Counted from the stretch's first letter, positions 26,544-36,684 are shown. The stretch: DNA of 46,671 bases from Streptococcus mitis SK564 (GCF_000148525.1 NZ_AEDU01000027.1:1-46671), one strand, 5' to 3'. The notes: generated by a model not told the origin, from the letters alone. A program made the numbers and translations.

Positions 26544-26573
26544 TTGTTGAAAACGATTACTGTATGGTATACT
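26544..26573 (+). promoter_or_regulatory. pfl promoter with catabolite-responsive element
   Basis: TTGTTG (26544-26549), 18-bp spacer, TATACT (26568-26573) with TGG just before. TTGAAAACGATTACT (26547-26561) fits the CcpA cre consensus WTGNAANCGNWNNCW at every position and overlaps the -35 box and spacer, suggesting catabolite control of pfl. Confidence 0.65.
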
Positions 26574-26628
26574 TGTCTCATGAATGTAACAGATGGTTGT
26601 TACTAGAAAGAAAAAAGAGGACATTAAC

Positions 26629-28953
26629 ATGGTTGTTAAGACAGTTGTTGAAGCACAAGATATTTTTGACAAAGCTTGGGAAGGCTTCAAAGGCGTAGAT
26701 TGGAAAGAAAAAGCAAGTGTATCACGCTTCGTACAAGCTAACTACACACCTTATGATGGAGATGAAAGCTTCCTTGCAGGACCAACAGAACGTTCACTTC
26801 ACATCAAAAAAATTGTAGAAGAAACTAAAGCACACTACGAAGAAACTCGTTTCCCAATGGACACTCGTCCAACATCTATTGCTGACATTCCAGCAGGATT
26901 TATCGATAAAGAAAACGAAGTTATCTTCGGTATCCAAAACGATGAACTCTTCAAATTGAACTTCATGCCAAAAGGTGGTATCCGTATGGCTGAAACTACT
27001 TTGAAAGAAAATGGATACGAACCAGACCCAGCTGTTCACGAAATCTTTACAAAATATGTGACTACAGTTAACGACGGTATCTTCCGTGCTTACACTTCAA
27101 ACATCCGTCGCGCACGTCACGCACACACTGTAACTGGTCTTCCAGATGCATACTCACGCGGACGTATCATCGGTGTTTACGCACGTCTTGCTCTTTACGG
27201 TGCAGACTACTTGATGCAAGAAAAAGTAAACGACTGGAATGCAATCGAAGAAATTGATGAAGAAACAATCCGTCTTCGTGAAGAAATCAACCTTCAATAT
27301 CAAGCATTGCAACAAGTTGTTCGCTTGGGGGACCTTTACGGAGTTGATGTTCGCAAACCAGCGATGAACGTTAAAGAAGCGATCCAATGGGTTAACATCG
27401 CCTTCATGTCTGTCTGCCGTGTTATCAACGGTGCTGCTACATCTCTAGGACGTGTACCAATCGTATTGGACATCTTTGCAGAACGTGACCTTGCTCGTGG
27501 TACATTTACTGAATCAGAAATCCAAGAATTCGTTGATGATTTCGTTATGAAACTTCGTACAGTTAAATTTGCTCGTACAAAAGCTTACGACCAATTGTAC
27601 TCAGGTGACCCAACTTTCATCACAACTTCTATGGCTGGTATGGGTAACGACGGTCGTCACCGTGTTACTAAGATGGACTACCGTTTCTTGAACACACTTG
27701 ACAACATCGGTAACTCTCCAGAACCAAACTTGACAGTTCTTTGGACTGATAAATTGCCATACAACTTCCGTCGCTACTGTATGCACATGAGCCACAAACA
27801 CTCTTCAATCCAATATGAAGGTGTAACAACAATGGCTAAAGACGGATATGGTGAAATGAGCTGTATCTCATGCTGTGTGTCTCCACTTGACCCAGAAAAT
27901 GAAGAACAACGCCACAACATCCAGTACTTCGGTGCGCGTGTAAACGTATTGAAAGCTCTTCTTACTGGTTTGAACGGTGGTTACGACGATGTTCACAAAG
28001 ACTACAAAGTATTTGACATCGAACCAATCCGTGACGAAGTTCTTGAATTTGAATCAGTTAAAGCTAACTTTGAAAAATCTCTTGACTGGTTGACTGACAC
28101 TTACGTAGATGCTTTGAACATCATCCACTACATGACTGATAAGTACAACTACGAAGCTGTTCAAATGGCCTTCTTGCCAACTAAACAACGTGCTAACATG
28201 GGATTTGGTATCTGTGGATTTGCCAACACTGTTGATACATTGGCAGCTATCAAATACGCTACAGTTAAACCAATCCGTGATGAAAATGGCTACATCTACG
28301 ATTACGAAACAATCGGAGAATACCCACGTTGGGGTGAAGATGATCCTCGTTCAAACGAATTGGCAGAATGGTTGATCGAAGCTTACACAACTCGTCTACG
28401 TAGCCACAAACTTTACAAAGACGCAGAAGCTACAGTTTCACTTTTGACTATCACATCTAACGTTGCTTACTCTAAACAAACTGGTAACTCACCAGTCCAC
28501 AAAGGTGTATACCTCAACGAAGATGGTTCTGTGAACTTGTCTAAACTTGAATTCTTCTCACCAGGTGCTAACCCATCTAACAAAGCTAAAGGTGGATGGT
28601 TGCAAAACTTGAACTCACTTTCTAGCCTTGACTTTAGTTATGCAGCTGATGGTATCTCATTGACTACTCAGGTTTCTCCACGTGCTCTTGGTAAGACTCG
28701 TGACGAACAAGTTGATAACTTGGTAACAATCCTTGATGGTTACTTCGAAAACGGTGGACAACACGTTAACTTGAACGTTATGGACTTGAACGATGTTTAC
28801 GAAAAGATTATGTCAGGTGAAGATGTTATCGTACGTATCTCTGGATACTGTGTAAACACTAAATACCTCACTCCAGAACAAAAAACTGAATTGACACAAC
28901 GTGTCTTCCACGAAGTTCTTTCAATGGATGATGCCTTGGATGCATTGAGCTAA
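26629..28953 (+). CDS. pfl: Pyruvate formate-lyase
   Basis: A 774-residue glycyl-radical enzyme that splits pyruvate into acetyl-CoA and formate in mixed-acid fermentation. The active-site Cys pair is in [14 protein letters not shown] (about residues 414-427) and the radical Gly is in [19 protein letters not shown] near the C-terminus. Radical formation needs a separate activating enzyme (PflA), not encoded in this window. An in-frame ATG at 26593 lacks a ribosome binding site; AGAGG before the ATG at 26629 decides the start. Codon use is extremely biased, as for one of the most abundant proteins. It is monocistronic with a strong terminator. Confidence 0.98.
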   Translation: MVVKTVVEAQDIFDKAWEGFKGVDWKEKASVSRFVQANYTPYDGDESFLAGPTERSLHIKKIVEETKAHYEETRFPMDTRPTSIADIPAGFIDKENEVIFGIQNDELFKLNFMPKGGIRMAETTLKENGYEPDPAVHEIFTKYVTTVNDGIFRAYTSNIRRARHAHTVTGLPDAYSRGRIIGVYARLALYGADYLMQEKVNDWNAIEEIDEETIRLREEINLQYQALQQVVRLGDLYGVDVRKPAMNVKEAIQWVNIAFMSVCRVINGAATSLGRVPIVLDIFAERDLARGTFTESEIQEFVDDFVMKLRTVKFARTKAYDQLYSGDPTFITTSMAGMGNDGRHRVTKMDYRFLNTLDNIGNSPEPNLTVLWTDKLPYNFRRYCMHMSHKHSSIQYEGVTTMAKDGYGEMSCISCCVSPLDPENEEQRHNIQYFGARVNVLKALLTGLNGGYDDVHKDYKVFDIEPIRDEVLEFESVKANFEKSLDWLTDTYVDALNIIHYMTDKYNYEAVQMAFLPTKQRANMGFGICGFANTVDTLAAIKYATVKPIRDENGYIYDYETIGEYPRWGEDDPRSNELAEWLIEAYTTRLRSHKLYKDAEATVSLLTITSNVAYSKQTGNSPVHKGVYLNEDGSVNLSKLEFFSPGANPSNKAKGGWLQNLNSLSSLDFSYAADGISLTTQVSPRALGKTRDEQVDNLVTILDGYFENGGQHVNLNVMDLNDVYEKIMSGEDVIVRISGYCVNTKYLTPEQKTELTQRVFHEVLSMDDALDALS

Positions 28954-28978
28954 TAAAGTTCTTGAATAATGAAATAAG

Positions 28979-29013
28979 GAACCCTCGGTCAATCGACTGA
29001 GGGTTGTTTTTTG
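28979..29013 (+). terminator. Terminator of pfl
   Basis: AACCCTCGGTC and GACTGAGGGTT pair around AATC, followed by GTTTTTT. Confidence 0.92.
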
Positions 29014-29093
29014 GGATCTTCAATTCCTTGAGTCAGGTACTGAAATTTCTGACCGGGATTCAAAGATACTTGTTGAGTTGCGGGAGGTATTTG

Positions 29094-29246
29094 ATACTCA
29101 ATGAAAATCAAAGAGCAAACTAGGAAGCTAGCCGCAGGTTGCTCAAAGTACTGCTTTGAGGTTGTAGATAAGACTGACGAAGTCAGTTACATATTTCTAC
29201 GGCAAGGCGAAGCTGACGTGGTTTGAATTTTATTTTCGAAGAGTAT
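29094..29246 (+). repeat. BOX element (boxA-boxC)
   Basis: A 153-bp copy with the same layout as the one at 19863: ATACTCAATGAAAATC start, CTACGGCAAGGCGAAGCTGA core and TTTTCGAAGAGTAT end, no boxB. A TTTTA insertion follows GGTTTGAA near the end. It lies between pfl and the convergent trkH gene. Confidence 0.9.
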
Positions 29247-29252
29247 GAAAAT

Positions 29253-29292
29253 AAAAACACCACACTTTGTAAGGAACAAGGTGTGGTTGTAT
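29253..29292 (-). terminator. Terminator of trkAH
   Basis: An imperfect hairpin with ACCACAC and GTGTGGT arms, A-rich on the left and T-rich on the right, directly after the trkH stop on the minus strand. Confidence 0.7.
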
Positions 29293-29293
29293 T

Positions 29294-30733
29294 TTATCTC
29301 TTAGACCAAGTTCTCTTCATAAAGAGAAGTAGGATTGGGTAAATCTCTAATCGACCTGCAATCATTGCAAAGGAGAGGAGAATTTTTGAGATAGGACTAA
29401 AGATTGAGAAACTAGAAGTGGTTCCTAGAATAGGCCCGATATTATTGAAACAGCTAAAGACAGCGCTGGTCACAACCAGAAAATCATTGCTATCTAGGCT
29501 GACAATAAAGATAAGGGATAGCAAAATCATAGAATAGATGACAAAGTACTTGAGAATCTTATGCTGGGTATCTTTGTCAATCACCGTTTTATTAACATGG
29601 AGGGTCAAAACACGGTGGGGCGATAGGATTGACAAAATCTGATTTTTAGCAATTTTTGAAAGGATAAGGCCTCGAATAACCTTGAGTCCACCTGCGGTTG
29701 ATCCAGCAGAGCCACCGATTCCCATGAGGAAAAGGAGGATAAACTGGGAGAAGAGGGGCCAGTTGGTAATGTCTCCATATCCAAAACCAGTCGTTGTAAT
29801 GATATTGGAAACCTGGAAGAAGGCCATTTCAAAACTTTTTGAAAATCCTGGATAGAGATAGAGGGTATTGAGGCTAATCAATCCTGTAGAAAGCAGTACA
29901 ATGACCAAGTAAGCTCGAAGTTCTTCATCTCCAAAGAAGGCCTTGACGCGACGGAGCATGAGGTAGTAGTAGAGATTGAAATTTACCCCAAAAACCAAAA
30001 CTCCGATACTAACCAGATAGGTAATCAGTGAGCTACCATAGTGAGCAATCCCGTCGTTATAGACTGTAAAACCTCCTGTACCTGCTGTTCCCATGGCAAT
30101 GACAAAACTATCAAATAGGGGCATGCCAGCCAGATAATAGATGAGGACAAAGAGGGAGAAGAGAGCTAGATAAAGGAGATAGAGAATCTGGGCAGTATTT
30201 TTGAGTTTGGATACTACTTTACCAAAAACAGGGCCAGGAACCTCAGCCTTCATCACCTCTAGGTGACTATTCTTGGCATTATCCATAATAGCAAGCGCAA
30301 AAACAAGCACTCCCATCCCTCCAATCAAGTGGGTAAAACTTCGCCAGAAGAGGAGGGAACGACTGAGAACCGAAACGTCGTTTAGAATAGTTGCTCCAGT
30401 AGTTGTAAAGCCAGAACTGATCTCAAAAAAGGCATCGATAACGCTGGGAATTTGTCTAGCAAAGACAAAGGGGAGACCACCAAAGAAGGACCAAAGGATC
30501 CAACAGAGGGCAACAATCAAGACTCCCTCCTTGGCATAAATCCGTTGATTTTTTGGCTTTTGTAAAATTCCTGAGCCGCCTAGTAATACGAGAATCCCAA
30601 TCGTTGTAAAGAGGGCCGTAAAGACTTGGCTCGATTCACGGTAATAGATAGCAACAGCCACAGGAACCAAAAGAAGAACAGCTTCAATCAAAAGTAACTT
30701 TGAAAGGAGGTAGCGAATCATACTTTTATTCAT
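29294..30733 (-). CDS. trkH: Potassium uptake protein TrkH/KtrB-type
   Basis: A 479-residue membrane protein of the SKT potassium/sodium transporter superfamily. Four pore-loop filters can be seen: SSGFTTTGAT, GTAGTGGFTVYN, NIITTTGFGYGDI and CFNNIGPILG, each with the central Gly. About ten membrane helices in M1-P-M2 repeats. It forms the K+ pathway gated by the RCK protein TrkA, encoded three bases upstream on the same strand. The 479-residue length is closer to TrkH than to KtrB. Transcribed leftwards; the stop is followed by a hairpin. Confidence 0.94.
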   Translation of the reverse strand: MNKSMIRYLLSKLLLIEAVLLLVPVAVAIYYRESSQVFTALFTTIGILVLLGGSGILQKPKNQRIYAKEGVLIVALCWILWSFFGGLPFVFARQIPSVIDAFFEISSGFTTTGATILNDVSVLSRSLLFWRSFTHLIGGMGVLVFALAIMDNAKNSHLEVMKAEVPGPVFGKVVSKLKNTAQILYLLYLALFSLFVLIYYLAGMPLFDSFVIAMGTAGTGGFTVYNDGIAHYGSSLITYLVSIGVLVFGVNFNLYYYLMLRRVKAFFGDEELRAYLVIVLLSTGLISLNTLYLYPGFSKSFEMAFFQVSNIITTTGFGYGDITNWPLFSQFILLFLMGIGGSAGSTAGGLKVIRGLILSKIAKNQILSILSPHRVLTLHVNKTVIDKDTQHKILKYFVIYSMILLSLIFIVSLDSNDFLVVTSAVFSCFNNIGPILGTTSSFSIFSPISKILLSFAMIAGRLEIYPILLLFMKRTWSKR

Positions 30734-30736
30734 TTC

Positions 30737-32086
30737 TTACCTCGCGATCAAGTCATAAATCTTGGTGATGTTTGGCAACAAGGTTGTTACTAGGAGCTTG
30801 TCTCCAACTTCCAACATATCCTCCCCAGTAGGGAAAATAGTCTTGCCCTTTCGAATGATGGCTGCTATAAGAACCCCTTTTTTTAGTTTTAGTTGAGAAA
30901 GAGGTTTGGCAGTCATTTTATTAGCTTCCTTGATATGAAATTGCAGGGTTTCGATTTGGCCATTGGCTAGATGGTGCATGGCCTGAAGGTCTGAATACTG
31001 GGCATTAACCCGACCACGAATAAAGTGCATAATCGTATCTACAGCGATGCTTTTAGGTGTGATGATACTTGAAAAATCAGGCGCATTGATAATCTCGAGG
31101 AGACTGGTACGATTGACCTTGGTGATATTTTTTTGTACACCTACCCTGTCAAGGAACATAGAGGTAATCAGATTTTCCTCATCGACCCCTGTTAGAGTCG
31201 CAACGGCATCATAGTTCTGAGCACTTTCTTCCAGCAGGATATCTTTTGCGGTACCATCTCCTTGAACGATGTAGAGATTTGGAAATTTCTCGCTAAAGAA
31301 GCTGGCGATTTCGGGATTGATTTCAATGACTTTTGTATCGATACGACTGTCTTTGAGAATACCAAGTAGATAATAGGCAATTCTACCTGCACCGACGATG
31401 AGGAGGCTCTTCACGGCACGAGATTTAAAATAATTATGGAAGAGCATCATATCAACACGGTTACCAGTGACAAAGATTCTATCTTTATCCTGTATGGTCA
31501 TGTCACCACTTGGGATGATAATTTGATGATCTCTTTCTATCGCACATACAATGACATTGCCAAATTTTTTCCGAAAATCAGAAATGGGCATTTGGCAAAG
31601 ACCACTTGAGGATTTAACAGTGAATTCCATCAAGCTGACCCGTCCACCAAAGAAACGTTCGACAGAGAGGGCGTTGGGGAAGTCAATGATATTCGCGATA
31701 GCGCGGGCAGCCAAGAGCTCAGGGTTAACGATAAGAGAAAAACCGAGAATATTCTTTTCCTTGAAATAAGAGTTAGAATATTCAGGGTTCCGCACCCGAA
31801 CGATGGTCTCTTTAGCTCCCATTTTTTTGGCTAAAACGGCTGCAATCATGTTGACTTCATCGTATTCAGTCAGGGCGATAAAGATATCACAATCCTGGAC
31901 ACTGGCTTGCTCAAGGATGGTAAAATCGGCCCCGTTACCAAGGATACCCATGATATCAAAGCGATTAACAATATGATTGAGAACAGCTTCGTCTTGCTCA
32001 ATCAGCAAAACATCGTGCTTTTCTGCAACCAAGGAGCGACAGAGGGCAGAACCAACTTTTCCCCCTCCGACAAGGATAATTTTCAT
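30737..32086 (-). CDS. trkA: Trk potassium uptake regulator with two RCK domains
   Basis: A 449-residue cytoplasmic protein with two RCK_N/RCK_C units. The NAD-binding glycine motifs are MKIILVGGGKVGSALCRSL at the N-terminus and SLLIVGAGRIAYYLLGIL near residue 230. Each is followed by a TrkA_C domain (about 140-220 and 365-449). It gates TrkH in response to nucleotides, in streptococci possibly also cyclic di-AMP. GTAGGTTTT precedes the ATG without a strong ribosome binding site. It is the first gene of the trkA-trkH operon. Confidence 0.95.
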   Translation of the reverse strand: MKIILVGGGKVGSALCRSLVAEKHDVLLIEQDEAVLNHIVNRFDIMGILGNGADFTILEQASVQDCDIFIALTEYDEVNMIAAVLAKKMGAKETIVRVRNPEYSNSYFKEKNILGFSLIVNPELLAARAIANIIDFPNALSVERFFGGRVSLMEFTVKSSSGLCQMPISDFRKKFGNVIVCAIERDHQIIIPSGDMTIQDKDRIFVTGNRVDMMLFHNYFKSRAVKSLLIVGAGRIAYYLLGILKDSRIDTKVIEINPEIASFFSEKFPNLYIVQGDGTAKDILLEESAQNYDAVATLTGVDEENLITSMFLDRVGVQKNITKVNRTSLLEIINAPDFSSIITPKSIAVDTIMHFIRGRVNAQYSDLQAMHHLANGQIETLQFHIKEANKMTAKPLSQLKLKKGVLIAAIIRKGKTIFPTGEDMLEVGDKLLVTTLLPNITKIYDLIAR

Positions 32087-32243
32087 AATAAAACCTACTT
32101 CTTCATGATGTAACTATCATACCTTTTTTCAAGAAAAAATGCACCTACTAGCTAATCACCAGAGTTTTTAGTAGGAAATTTGCTATAAGGTAAAACTATA
32201 CCCTAATCAATTGAAATAGCTATTAGCGACTTTCTCTGAAATA

Positions 32244-32252
32244 TGGTATGAT
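32244..32252 (+). promoter_or_regulatory. Extended -10 promoter upstream of the SAM adenosyltransferase gene
   Basis: TGGTATGAT (32244-32252) fits the extended -10 pattern. It overlaps an in-frame ATG at 32248, which therefore cannot be the start. Confidence 0.5.
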
Positions 32253-32274
32253 AAAGGATATACAAGGAGATAAA

Positions 32275-33123
32275 ATGAATAATAATTTACTGGTATTACA
32301 ATCAGACTTTGGTCTGGTTGATGGTGCTGTATCGGCTATGATTGGAGTGGCTTTAGAAGAGTCTCCAACCTTAAAAATTCATCATTTGACGCACGATATC
32401 ACGCCTTATAATATTTTTGAGGGGAGCTATCGTCTCTTTCAGACGGTGGATTACTGGCCTGAGGGAACGACTTTTGTATCGGTTGTCGATCCAGGTGTCG
32501 GCTCGAAACGTAAGAGTGTGGTTGCCAAGACTGCAAAAAATCAATACATTGTCACGCCAGACAATGGGACGCTTTCTTTTATCAAGAAACACGTTGGTAT
32601 TGTAGCCATTCGTGAAATTTCTGAGGTAGCCAATAGACGTCAAAATACAGAGCATTCTTATACCTTCCACGGTCGTGATGTCTATGCCTATACTGGTGCT
32701 AAACTAGCCAGCGGTCACATTACTTTTGAGGAAGTGGGACCAGAGCTCAGTGTGGATCAGATTGTGGAACTTCCAGTCGTAGAGACCATCATAGAAGATC
32801 ATCTGGTGAAGGGAGCTATTGATATTCTGGATGTGCGTTTTGGTTCGCTTTGGACCTCTATCACGCGAGAAGAGTTTTACAAGCTGGAACCAGAATTTGG
32901 TGATCGTTTTGAAGTGACCATCTATCATGCTGATATGCTAGTCTATCAAAATCAGGTCGTCTATGGCAAATCATTTGCAGATGTGAGAATTGGGCAACCA
33001 ATCCTTTACATCAACTCTCTCTATCGTTTAGGTCTGGCTATCAACCAAGGCTCTTTTGCCAAGGCCTATAATGTAGGTGTCGGTTCATCTTGGACCATCG
33101 AAGTAAAGAAAATAGAAGGATAA
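32275..33123 (+). CDS. SAM hydroxide adenosyltransferase family protein
   Basis: A 282-residue member of the DUF62/SAM_adeno_trans family, related to fluorinase and chlorinase. N-terminal motifs: LQSDFGLVDGAVSAMIG (about 6-22), VSVVDPGVGSKRKSVV, VTPDNGTLSFI and TFHGRDVYAYTGA. The C-terminal beta-barrel domain follows. Bacterial members hydrolyse S-adenosylmethionine to adenosine and methionine using water/hydroxide. AAGGAG lies before the ATG at 32275. The ECF S-component gene follows after 18 bases without a terminator, so both are likely co-transcribed. Confidence 0.93.
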   Translation: MNNNLLVLQSDFGLVDGAVSAMIGVALEESPTLKIHHLTHDITPYNIFEGSYRLFQTVDYWPEGTTFVSVVDPGVGSKRKSVVAKTAKNQYIVTPDNGTLSFIKKHVGIVAIREISEVANRRQNTEHSYTFHGRDVYAYTGAKLASGHITFEEVGPELSVDQIVELPVVETIIEDHLVKGAIDILDVRFGSLWTSITREEFYKLEPEFGDRFEVTIYHADMLVYQNQVVYGKSFADVRIGQPILYINSLYRLGLAINQGSFAKAYNVGVGSSWTIEVKKIEG

Positions 33124-33141
33124 AATAGGAGAATAAATAGT

Positions 33142-33690
33142 ATGGAAATCAAATTTACAATTAAACAAGTTGTTGCTGTCGGAATTGGCGCTGCCCTCTT
33201 TGTCGTCATCGGGATGATCAATATTCCGACCCCTGTTCCAAATACAAGCATCCAGCTTCAGTATGCGGTACAAGCGCTACTTTCTATTATTTTTGGACCG
33301 ATTATCGGTTTGCTTGTCGGGTTGATTGGTCATGCAATAAAGGACTCTCTTGCTGGATATGGTCTGTGGTGGACTTGGATTATCGCTAGCGGGCTCTTTG
33401 GTTTAGCTGTGGGACTATTTAGAAAGTATGTTCGCGTGATCAATGGTGTCTTTGACTGGAAAGATATTCTTATTTTTAACCTCATTCAACTACTTGCAAA
33501 TGCTCTTGTTTGGGGTGTCTTGGCACCACTTGGAGATGTTGTGATTTATCAAGAAGCTGCAGAAAAAGTATTTGCCCAAGGGATTGTTGCGGGAATTGCT
33601 AATGGTGTATCTGTAGCTATTGCAGGAACTCTTCTCTTGCTTGCCTATGCAGGAACTCAAACTCGTGCAGGAAGTTTGAAAAAGGATTAA
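33142..33690 (+). CDS. ECF transporter S component, UPF0397 family
   Basis: A 182-residue membrane protein with about five to six helices, matching the UPF0397 family of ECF-type substrate-binding components: [16 protein letters not shown] at the start, [16 protein letters not shown], then [18 protein letters not shown]. It would bind a vitamin or related compound and pair with the EcfAT module encoded downstream. The substrate is not known to me. The stop codon coincides with the first base of a duplicated 150-bp segment that carries a terminator. Confidence 0.92.
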   Translation: MEIKFTIKQVVAVGIGAALFVVIGMINIPTPVPNTSIQLQYAVQALLSIIFGPIIGLLVGLIGHAIKDSLAGYGLWWTWIIASGLFGLAVGLFRKYVRVINGVFDWKDILIFNLIQLLANALVWGVLAPLGDVVIYQEAAEKVFAQGIVAGIANGVSVAIAGTLLLLAYAGTQTRAGSLKKD

Positions 33691-33837
33691 AATGATGGGG
33701 AAGGCTGGGCAACCAGTCTTTTTCGATGTTTATAGATTAGTTAGGCAAGTAAGCTGGGATAGGAATCTTTTTGGCGCTAAGATTTTAAGAGAAGAGACTG
33801 CAAGAAGGGGTAAATTTATGATAAAATAGAAGTCTAA
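33688..33837 (+). repeat. 150-bp direct repeat, copy 1 (terminator plus promoter)
   Basis: It starts at the stop codon of the ECF S gene and matches copy 2 (33949-34098) at all but three bases, which lie near its 3' end. It contains a terminator: GAAGGCTGG and CCAGTCTTT (33700-33708, 33713-33721) around a GCAA loop, followed by T. At its end it carries an extended -10 box TGATAAAAT (33819-33827). Confidence 0.9.
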
Positions 33838-33948
33838 TACTCTGCGAAAATCTCTTCAAACCGCGTCAGCTCTATCTGCAACCTCAAAACAGTGTTTTGA
33901 GCAACCTACGGCTAGCTTCCTGGTTTGCTCTTTGATTTTCATTGAGTA
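33838..33948 (-). repeat. Truncated BOX element, minus orientation
   Basis: Read on the minus strand it starts ATACTCAATGAAAATC, contains a full boxA with CTCAAAACACTGTTTTGAGG, then jumps into the end of boxC (GCTGACGCGGTTTGAAGAGA). About 45 bp of the inner boxC, including the BOX-A1R region, are missing. It lies exactly between the two 150-bp repeats. Confidence 0.85.
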
Positions 33949-34098
33949 TAAAATGATGGGGAAGGCTGGGCAACCAGTCTTTTTCGATGTTTATAGATTA
34001 GTTAGGCAAGTAAGCTGGGATAGGAATCTTTTTGGCGCTAAGATTTTAAGAGAAGAGACTGCAAGAAGGGCTTGATTTATGATAAAATAGAAGTCTAA
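33949..34098 (+). repeat. 150-bp direct repeat, copy 2
   Basis: Second copy of the segment at 33688, offset by 261 bp. It repeats the terminator (33961-33985) and the extended -10 box TGATAAAAT (34080-34088), which now lies 32 bp before the ECF ATPase gene and is its likely promoter. Confidence 0.9.
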
Positions 34099-34119
34099 GA
34101 AGCGAATGAAGAGAGTAAG

Positions 34120-35802
34120 ATGAAAGAAGCTATAATTGAGTGGAAGGATTTCTCTTTCCGGTATGAAACACAACAAGAACCGACCTTGCAAGGGATAGAC
34201 TTGACTATTTATAAGGGAGAGAAAGTTTTAATTGTTGGGCCATCTGGGTCAGGCAAGTCTACCTTGGGTCAGTGTTTGAATGGGATTATTCCAAATATTT
34301 ACAAGGGTCAGATGTCTGGAGAATTTTTGATTAAGGGGCAAGCAGCCTTTGATATGAGTATTTATGATAAGTCTCATCTGGTCAGTACAGTTTTGCAGGA
34401 TACAGATGGGCAGTTTATCGGCTTGTCCGTGGCAGAGGACTTGGCTTTTGCTCTGGAAAATGATGTAACAGGTCTAGAAGAGATGAAAAATCGTGTTTAT
34501 AAATGGGCTGAAAAGCTGGACCTTCTTTCTTTACTGTCTCAGCGTCCCCAGGATTTGTCAGGTGGACAAAAGCAGCGAGTCAGTCTGGCTGGTGTCTTGA
34601 TTGATGAGAGTCCGATTCTTTTGTTTGATGAGCCACTCGCCAATCTGGATCCCAAGTCAGGTCAGGATATTATCGAATTGATTGACCAGATTCATAAGGA
34701 AGAAGGGACGACGACCCTTATTATCGAGCACCGTTTGGAGGATGTTCTGCATCGCCCTGTGGATCGGATTGTCTTGATAAACGATGGTCGTATCCTCTTT
34801 AATGGGAGTCCTGATCAGTTATTGGCGACTGACCTGTTGACCCAAAATGGAATTCGCGAACCCCTTTATCTAACCACTCTCCGTCAATTGGGTGTGGATT
34901 TAGTCAAGGAAGAACAATTAGCAGATCTGGATAACTTGTCTATCTCAAAAGGTCATGTTCAGTTGCAGAATGAACTGGTAAAAGAAACCCCAGAATTGCA
35001 GTCACTCTTTAGATTAGAGGACGTGTCGTTTTCTTATGATGATAGACCGATTTTAAAATCCATTCATCTGGATATTAAAGAGGGTGAAAAGATTGCCATT
35101 GTCGGAAAAAATGGAGCAGGGAAGTCAACTCTAGCCAAGGCCTTAAGTAGTTTTATTCAGACTGAAGGCCGCTATCTTTGGGAAGGGCAGGATATCAAAG
35201 GAGATTCTGTTGCAGAACGGGCGGAACGAGTAGGCTATGTGCTGCAAAATCCTAATCAAATGATTTCAACCAATATGATTTTTGATGAGGTGGCTCTGGG
35301 ACTACGTTTGCGAGGTGTGGAAGAGCAGGAAATTGAAACGAGAGTCTATGAAACTTTGAAAATCTGTGGTCTCTATGAATTCCGTAATTGGCCTATTTCT
35401 GCCCTGTCATTTGGTCAGAAAAAACGTGTGACTATTGCATCGATTTTGGTCTTGGGAGCTGAAATTATCCTCTTAGATGAACCGACAGCAGGTCAAGACC
35501 AGAAGAACTATACTGAGATTATGGAATTTCTCGAAGAGTTGCATCAAAAAGGTCATACCATTGTCATGATTACCCATGATATGCAATTGATGCTGGATTA
35601 TTCTGATCGTGCTCTTGTCATGGTGGATGGGGAACTGATTGCCGATACCGATCCAGCTAGTCTGTTGAGCAATCCTGAGATGTTAGTAAAAGCCAATCTA
35701 AAAGAAACTTCTATCTTCAACTTGGCTAAGAAACTCGACGTGGATCCACTTGCTTTAACGGCATTTTACAAAGAAAGGAGAGAAGGATGCAAGCTAAATT
35801 AA
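34120..35802 (+). CDS. ECF transporter ATPase with two fused ABC domains
   Basis: A 560-residue cytoplasmic protein with two complete ATPase domains. First: Walker [10 protein letters not shown] (about 36-44), signature [15 protein letters not shown], Walker [13 protein letters not shown]. Second: GKNGAGKST (about 329-337), signature [15 protein letters not shown], Walker [13 protein letters not shown]. This is the fused EcfA1-EcfA2 layout (YkoD-like). It energises the S component encoded upstream together with the EcfT protein encoded downstream, whose ATG lies inside its last codons (16-base overlap). The ribosome binding site is weak (GAAGAGAG). Confidence 0.95.
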   Translation: MKEAIIEWKDFSFRYETQQEPTLQGIDLTIYKGEKVLIVGPSGSGKSTLGQCLNGIIPNIYKGQMSGEFLIKGQAAFDMSIYDKSHLVSTVLQDTDGQFIGLSVAEDLAFALENDVTGLEEMKNRVYKWAEKLDLLSLLSQRPQDLSGGQKQRVSLAGVLIDESPILLFDEPLANLDPKSGQDIIELIDQIHKEEGTTTLIIEHRLEDVLHRPVDRIVLINDGRILFNGSPDQLLATDLLTQNGIREPLYLTTLRQLGVDLVKEEQLADLDNLSISKGHVQLQNELVKETPELQSLFRLEDVSFSYDDRPILKSIHLDIKEGEKIAIVGKNGAGKSTLAKALSSFIQTEGRYLWEGQDIKGDSVAERAERVGYVLQNPNQMISTNMIFDEVALGLRLRGVEEQEIETRVYETLKICGLYEFRNWPISALSFGQKKRVTIASILVLGAEIILLDEPTAGQDQKNYTEIMEFLEELHQKGHTIVMITHDMQLMLDYSDRALVMVDGELIADTDPASLLSNPEMLVKANLKETSIFNLAKKLDVDPLALTAFYKERREGCKLN

Positions 35803-36617
35803 TCGGTTACCAGCATAGAGATACTGTGATTCATCGCTTGTCAGGTGCTGGGAAACTCCTCTTTTTCATTCTCGTGTCATTGGCTGCCATGATTAGCTAT
35901 GATACCAGACTGCTTGTTCTGATTGCCATCTTTTCGGTATTTCTCCTCTATTTATCAGAAATCCGTTTTAAAGATGTTTCCTTTGTAGCCGTTTTTGCGA
36001 CGGTATTTGCCGTTTTAAACGTTTTGATGGTCTATCTCTTTTCTCCTGAGTATGGGGTGGGACTTTACGGAGAGAGAAGTGTGATTTGGCAGGGAATCGG
36101 TGCCTACACTCTGACCAGTCAAGAGCTCTTTTATCTGCTAAATCTAGCTATTAAGTACCTTTGCACCATTCCTCTGGCTATTATCTTTTTGATGACAACC
36201 CACCCTAGTCAGTTTGCTTCCAGTTTAAATCAAATCGGTGTGTCCTATAAGATTGCCTATTCTGTCAGCCTGACCTTGCGCTATATTCCAGATTTGCAGG
36301 AAGAATTCTTTACTATCAAGATGTCTCAGGAGGCGCGTGGGATGGAATTATCCAAGAAAGCTTCTCTCATGCAACGAATCAAAGGCAATCTGCGCATTAT
36401 CACTCCCTTGATTTTTAGCTCGTTAGAACGCATTGATACCATCGCGACCGCCATGGAGCTTCGACGCTTTGGGAAAGAGAAAAAACGCACTTGGTATAGT
36501 TATCAGGCTTTGAAAAAAGATGATTATCTTACCTTGCTCTTGGCAGCTTTGTTTTTAGTAGCTAGTTTACTACTTATCGTGCAGAATCAGGGACGATTTT
36601 ACAACCCTTGGAAATAG
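35787..36617 (+). CDS. ECF transporter transmembrane (EcfT/CbiQ) protein
   Basis: A 276-residue membrane protein with five to six helices and the coupling region of EcfT proteins: [15 protein letters not shown] and [14 protein letters not shown], the two Arg-containing motifs that contact the ATPases. It is the scaffold that links the S component to the fused ATPase. AAGGAGAGAAGG precedes the ATG. No terminator is seen directly after it; the next promoter begins 34 bases further on. Confidence 0.94.
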   Translation: MQAKLIGYQHRDTVIHRLSGAGKLLFFILVSLAAMISYDTRLLVLIAIFSVFLLYLSEIRFKDVSFVAVFATVFAVLNVLMVYLFSPEYGVGLYGERSVIWQGIGAYTLTSQELFYLLNLAIKYLCTIPLAIIFLMTTHPSQFASSLNQIGVSYKIAYSVSLTLRYIPDLQEEFFTIKMSQEARGMELSKKASLMQRIKGNLRIITPLIFSSLERIDTIATAMELRRFGKEKKRTWYSYQALKKDDYLTLLLAALFLVASLLLIVQNQGRFYNPWK

Positions 36618-36650
36618 CTTGAAAAAATTGAAAAAATCAAGTCGTTTCTA

Positions 36651-36678
36651 TTGACAATGATTCTGAAAGTGTTATACT
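36651..36678 (+). promoter_or_regulatory. Promoter of the trmL leader RNA
   Basis: Perfect TTGACA (36651-36656), 16-bp spacer, TATACT (36673-36678). Confidence 0.75.
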
Positions 36679-36684
36679 AAGAAA

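Noticed and set aside
26593..26628. N-terminal extension of pfl
   Set aside because: The basic extension is not part of the family and has no ribosome binding site, while AGAGG precedes the ATG at 26629.
26794..27801. Several open frames antisense to pfl
   Set aside because: They are by-products of the biased codon use of pfl and show no protein family features.
33688..34098. Target-site duplication made by insertion of a BOX element
   Set aside because: A 150-bp repeat is far too long for a target-site duplication; a segmental duplication is a better explanation.
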